Source of the DNA: Devosia sp.
Lineage (GTDB): Bacteria > Pseudomonadota > Alphaproteobacteria > Rhizobiales > Devosiaceae
Assembly (NCBI RefSeq): GCF_028290435.1
Contig: NZ_JAQGJV010000006.1
Span: forward strand, 27,794 to 91,793
DNA: 64,000 nucleotides
Reading direction: 5' to 3'
Shown: positions 60,875 to 64,000 of the stretch, piece after piece
How positions within the stretch are numbered: the first letter of the stretch is position 1
Layout: each line of letters opens with the position of its first letter
Made by a program: the position numbers and the translations under genes
The notes under the pieces: model-generated
What the model saw: only the letters and a program-made list of their open reading frames with translations
What the model was told of the DNA's origin: nothing
The model's database searches: none

Positions 60875-61270
60875 CTAGGCCTCCAGCACGCTCTTGAGGG
60901 TCAGGAAATCGGTAGTGATCCACTCGATCGTGGAATCGAATTCCGCGTCGCTCATGCCGGCGCGCCGAAAAAAGGTGAACATCAGCTCGGTTCCCCCTTC
61001 GTTGCCGACGACGCGCATCGGCGTGAACAGGGGCGTCTCGCCCGGCACGAACTGGGCGTGGTCGAGCACGCCGAATTCATTGGGCGGGGTAAACCGGTAA
61101 TGCCTCAGGCCGCCCGGCGTCATGGCAGACCAATCGCCGCCCTCGAGCGGCACGAACGTCGCCTCGTCCACCGCCGCCCATTGCGAAAAATTGCGCGGAT
61201 CGGCCAAGAATCCATACACCACCGCATAGGGGCGTTCGATTTGCAGCGTGATGGTGTGGGATCGGCGCAT
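60875..61270 (-). CDS. SRPBCC-fold ligand-binding/cyclase-like protein
   Basis: This 131-residue protein starts MRRSHTITLQIERPYAVVYG and FLADPRNFSQWA, the opening of the SRPBCC (START/polyketide cyclase/AHSA1) fold. A basic aromatic region and a long C-terminal helix follow (SDAEFDSTIEWITTDFLTLK). The fold binds hydrophobic ligands; no catalytic residues can be named. It lies between the TM2 and rpmJ genes and shows no sign of a pathway link. Confidence 0.82.
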   Translation of the reverse strand: MRRSHTITLQIERPYAVVYGFLADPRNFSQWAAVDEATFVPLEGGDWSAMTPGGLRHYRFTPPNEFGVLDHAQFVPGETPLFTPMRVVGNEGGTELMFTFFRRAGMSDAEFDSTIEWITTDFLTLKSVLEA

Positions 61271-61316
61271 CTTGGGTTCCGCAACTGCACCACCATCGCA
61301 CAGTTCACGACAAACA

Positions 61317-61338
61317 AAAGCCCGCTTGCGCGGGCTTT
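61317..61338 (-). terminator. Rho-independent terminator after rpmJ
   Basis: AAAGCCCGC and GCGGGCTTT form a perfect 9-bp stem around TTGC. Read on the minus strand the stem ends in TTTTGTTTG, giving a usable T-run. It sits 26 bp past the rpmJ stop. Confidence 0.85.
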
Positions 61339-61363
61339 CAAATTCGTACGGTACGAACCAAGC

Positions 61364-61489
61364 TTAGCCCTGGCGGGCCTTGTAGCGCTTGTCGACCTTG
61401 TTGATGATATAAACGCGACCGCGACGGCGGACGAGCTTGTTCGCGCGGTGGCGAGTCATCAGCGCCTTCAGCGAGTTGCGGACTTTCAT
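61364..61489 (-). CDS. rpmJ: 50S ribosomal protein L36
   Basis: This 41-residue protein reads [20 protein letters not shown] and continues with a lysine/arginine-rich tail ending KARQG. It is the cysteine-free L36 form common in alphaproteobacteria, which lacks the zinc ribbon. A longer frame to 61606 has no homology before the ATG at 61489 and was not used. Confidence 0.95.
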   Translation of the reverse strand: MKVRNSLKALMTRHRANKLVRRRGRVYIINKVDKRYKARQG

Positions 61490-61707
61490 CGTATATCCTC
61501 GATTAAACAAAAGGGGCGCCTGAGCGCCCGAAGAATTGGCCGGAACATAGGGAAATAGCCGGGGTCTGTCAACGCGCCCGAGCGCGTTTTCCGCCATGCT
61601 CGACAAGTGTGGATTTGGGGCATCGCCAGGCTGAGCATTAACCCCGTGGATAGAATGCTAAGCTATTGTCTCAACACTTAAAATTAACCCACGGTCCGGC
61701 ATTCGTC

Positions 61708-62223
61708 ATGGCGCAAGAGTCCATTCCCAACCATGGCGTACTGATCGCCGACCCCAGTGCGAACATGGTTTCCCTGATCGGCGGCATGCTGCGCGGCGTC
61801 GGTCGACGTGATTACCGCGAAGCCAATGACGCCCAGTCCGCCATGGACGAGCTCGCCAACCGGCAATTCGACGTTCTCGTCATCGATGATGGGTTGGACG
61901 GTCTCGACGGCGTCGAACTGGTCCGCCAGTTGCGCGCCTCCGTCGATAGTCCGAACCGCTACGTTCCCGTGGTTATGATCTCTGCGGCCCCCGACGCCAA
62001 GCGCATTGCCGAAGCCCGCGACGCCGGCGTTACCGAATTCCTGCGCAAACCCTTCGCGGCCGCCCATCTACAGTCGCGTCTGGTCTCCATCGACGCCAAT
62101 CCTCGCGGCTTCGTCGAGGCCGAGACCTATAAGGGCCCCGACCGCCGGCGCAAGACCGTCGATATCGGCGACAAGGATCGGCGCGACGAGGCCCCGCTCA
62201 TCCTGGTGCCTAAGGCGAGCTAA
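61708..62223 (+). CDS. Stand-alone response-regulator receiver protein with a basic C-terminal tail
   Basis: This 171-residue protein is mostly a CheY-like receiver domain: GVLIADPSANMVSLIGGML, then FDVLVIDDGLDGLDGVELVR, where the first Asp of the DD pair is the likely phosphate acceptor. VVMISAAPD (Ser/Thr switch) and EFLRKPFAA (conserved Lys) complete the site. The first acidic pocket has only one Asp (ADPS in place of DDD/E). A 40-residue basic tail has YKGPDRRRKTVD and GDKDRRDE in place of an output domain. The start is ATG at 61708; a TTG at 61666 is possible but gives no extra conserved sequence. Its stop overlaps the convergent OppF stop. Confidence 0.85.
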   Translation: MAQESIPNHGVLIADPSANMVSLIGGMLRGVGRRDYREANDAQSAMDELANRQFDVLVIDDGLDGLDGVELVRQLRASVDSPNRYVPVVMISAAPDAKRIAEARDAGVTEFLRKPFAAAHLQSRLVSIDANPRGFVEAETYKGPDRRRKTVDIGDKDRRDEAPLILVPKAS

Positions 62224-63238
62224 ACCCCCAGCACCGCGTCCTCCGGGACGCCGATCTCGCGCCAGCGGATGCAGGCCACCAGCCGGCCGTTCTCGATGCT
62301 TTCGAGCGGTGGCCGCACTTCGGCACAACGCGGCTTGGCGAAGCGGCACCTGGTGCGGAAGGTGCACCCCGACGGCGGGTTGATCGGCGAGGGGATTTCC
62401 CCACGCAGCGCATCGATGTTTCGTTGTCGCGCCAGCTTTGGATCGGGGATCGGCACGGCCGTCAGCAGCGCCCGCGTATAGGGGTGGCGCGGCTCCTCGT
62501 AGATTTCGTCGCCGGTCGCCAGCTCGACGATGCGACCGAGATAGAGCACCAGAATTCGATCCGACACATGCCGCACGACGCTCAAATTATGCGAGATGAA
62601 GATCAACGTCAGCCCGAACTCGTCTTTGAGTTCGCTCAAGAGGTTGAGGATCTGCGCCTGGATCGAAACGTCCAGCGCCGAAACCGGCTCGTCGCAGACG
62701 ATCAGCTTGGGCTCCGTGATCAGCGCCCGGGCAATGCCGATGCGCTGTGCCTGCCCGCCCGAAAATTCGTGTGGATAGCGGTTGATCATCTCCGGCAGGA
62801 GGCCGACGGCCTCCATGGTCTTGAGCACGCGGACGCGGCGTTCGTCCTTGTTCAGTTCCGGACGCAGCGTGCGCAGCGGATCGGCGATGATCTCCCCCAC
62901 CGTCATGCGCGGATTGAGGGAGGCCAAGGGGTCCTGGAAGATGATCTGCAGGTCGGCGCGGTGCTTGCGCATCTCCTCGGCCGGCAGCTTGGTCAGGTCC
63001 TGGCCAAGCCACAGCACCTGACCCTCATCGGGCGCCAGCAATTGCAGGATGCAGCGGCCCAGCGTGGACTTGCCGCAGCCGCTTTCGCCAACGATGCCCA
63101 GCGTCTCGCCCTTGCGGATGGTGAAGTTGATATCGCTGAGCGCCGTCAGCACCAGCGGGCGGGCCAGGAAACCGCCGGAAATGGAAAAGGTCTTCTTGAG
63201 ATCGCGGATTTCCAGCAGGTTGATCGGGGTCTGATCCA

Positions 63239-63242
<4 letters not shown>
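62220..63242 (-). CDS. Oligopeptide/dipeptide ABC importer ATP-binding protein (OppF/DppF type)
   Basis: This 340-residue ATPase has [17 protein letters not shown], the Q-loop region IIFQDPLASLNPRMTVGEI, LSGG-type signature FSGGQAQRIGIARAL and LIVCDEPVSALDV. The C-terminal zinc-like segment PSGCTFRTRCRFAKPRCAEV is typical of OppD/OppF-type ATPases. The signature has FSGGQAQR in place of LSGGQRQR. It overlaps the OppD gene by 4 bases (ATGA). Confidence 0.93.

Positions 63243-64000
<758 letters not shown>

Overview
The window is GC-rich, densely coded DNA from an alphaproteobacterium, most likely order Hyphomicrobiales and possibly Devosia-like. This rests on gapR (the alphaproteobacterial nucleoid protein), the cysteine-free RpmJ form, a DUF1036 gene next to pyruvate kinase, an FNR with four N-terminal-type cysteines, and the abundance of binding-protein ABC importers. 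The genus is an inference. No rRNA, tRNA, CRISPR array, insertion sequence or phage gene was seen, and no stretch longer than about 300 bases lacks a gene.

Positions 1-4850 hold the tail of a VOC/glyoxalase-fold gene, a PPK2 polyphosphate kinase and a bifunctional PutA. From 4.9 to 47.8 kb the window is a catabolic accessory region made of import-and-degrade modules. Module A (4917-15515) is a CUT1-type sugar ABC importer with an argininosuccinate-lyase-like enzyme inserted in its operon, a divergent ROK repressor, a large PIG-L deacetylase and a covalent-flavin sarcosine/N-methyl amino acid oxidase. Module B (15519-21749) is a second CUT1 importer headed by a nucleoside hydrolase, with a divergent LysR regulator and a good LysR box between them. 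A short housekeeping interlude follows (68-aa orphan, M3 oligopeptidase, FNR-type regulator). Module C (24890-34636, all minus strand) is 2-hydroxyacid dehydrogenase, ROK repressor, then a Dpp-type importer (binding protein, two permeases, fused double ATPase), a TIM-barrel isomerase/epimerase and a second PIG-L protein. Module D (34711-47787) is a cytoplasmic GH78 alpha-L-rhamnosidase, a third CUT1 importer, a LacI repressor, two TIM-barrel isomerase/epimerase proteins, a GMC flavoprotein oxidoreductase and a Gfo/Idh/MocA dehydrogenase.

Module D is the most interesting part. The predicted rhamnosidase has no signal peptide, so the glycoside is probably imported intact. The combination of GMC oxidase, Gfo/Idh/MocA protein and paired TIM-barrel proteins resembles oxidation-first (3-keto-glycoside) pathways. 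Three sites fitting TG-N3-ACGT-N3-CA lie upstream of the rhamnosidase and upstream of the LacI gene and suggest one LacI regulon. Three binding-protein genes in the window (modules B, C, D) are each followed by a strong GC hairpin before the first permease gene, as expected for mRNA processing that favours the binding protein.

From 48 kb onward the genes are mostly core: an L,D-transpeptidase, a DUF882/M15-type peptidase, dxs, a 72-residue minimal flagellar-rod-like protein, a glycosyltransferase/GtrA fusion divergent from a PIG-V-like membrane protein (with a perfect 34-bp tandem duplication between them), an exported HExxH protein, gapR, DUF1036, pyk, a TM2 protein, an SRPBCC protein, rpmJ and a stand-alone receiver protein. 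The window ends inside an oligopeptide/dipeptide ABC operon (OppF complete, OppD partial).
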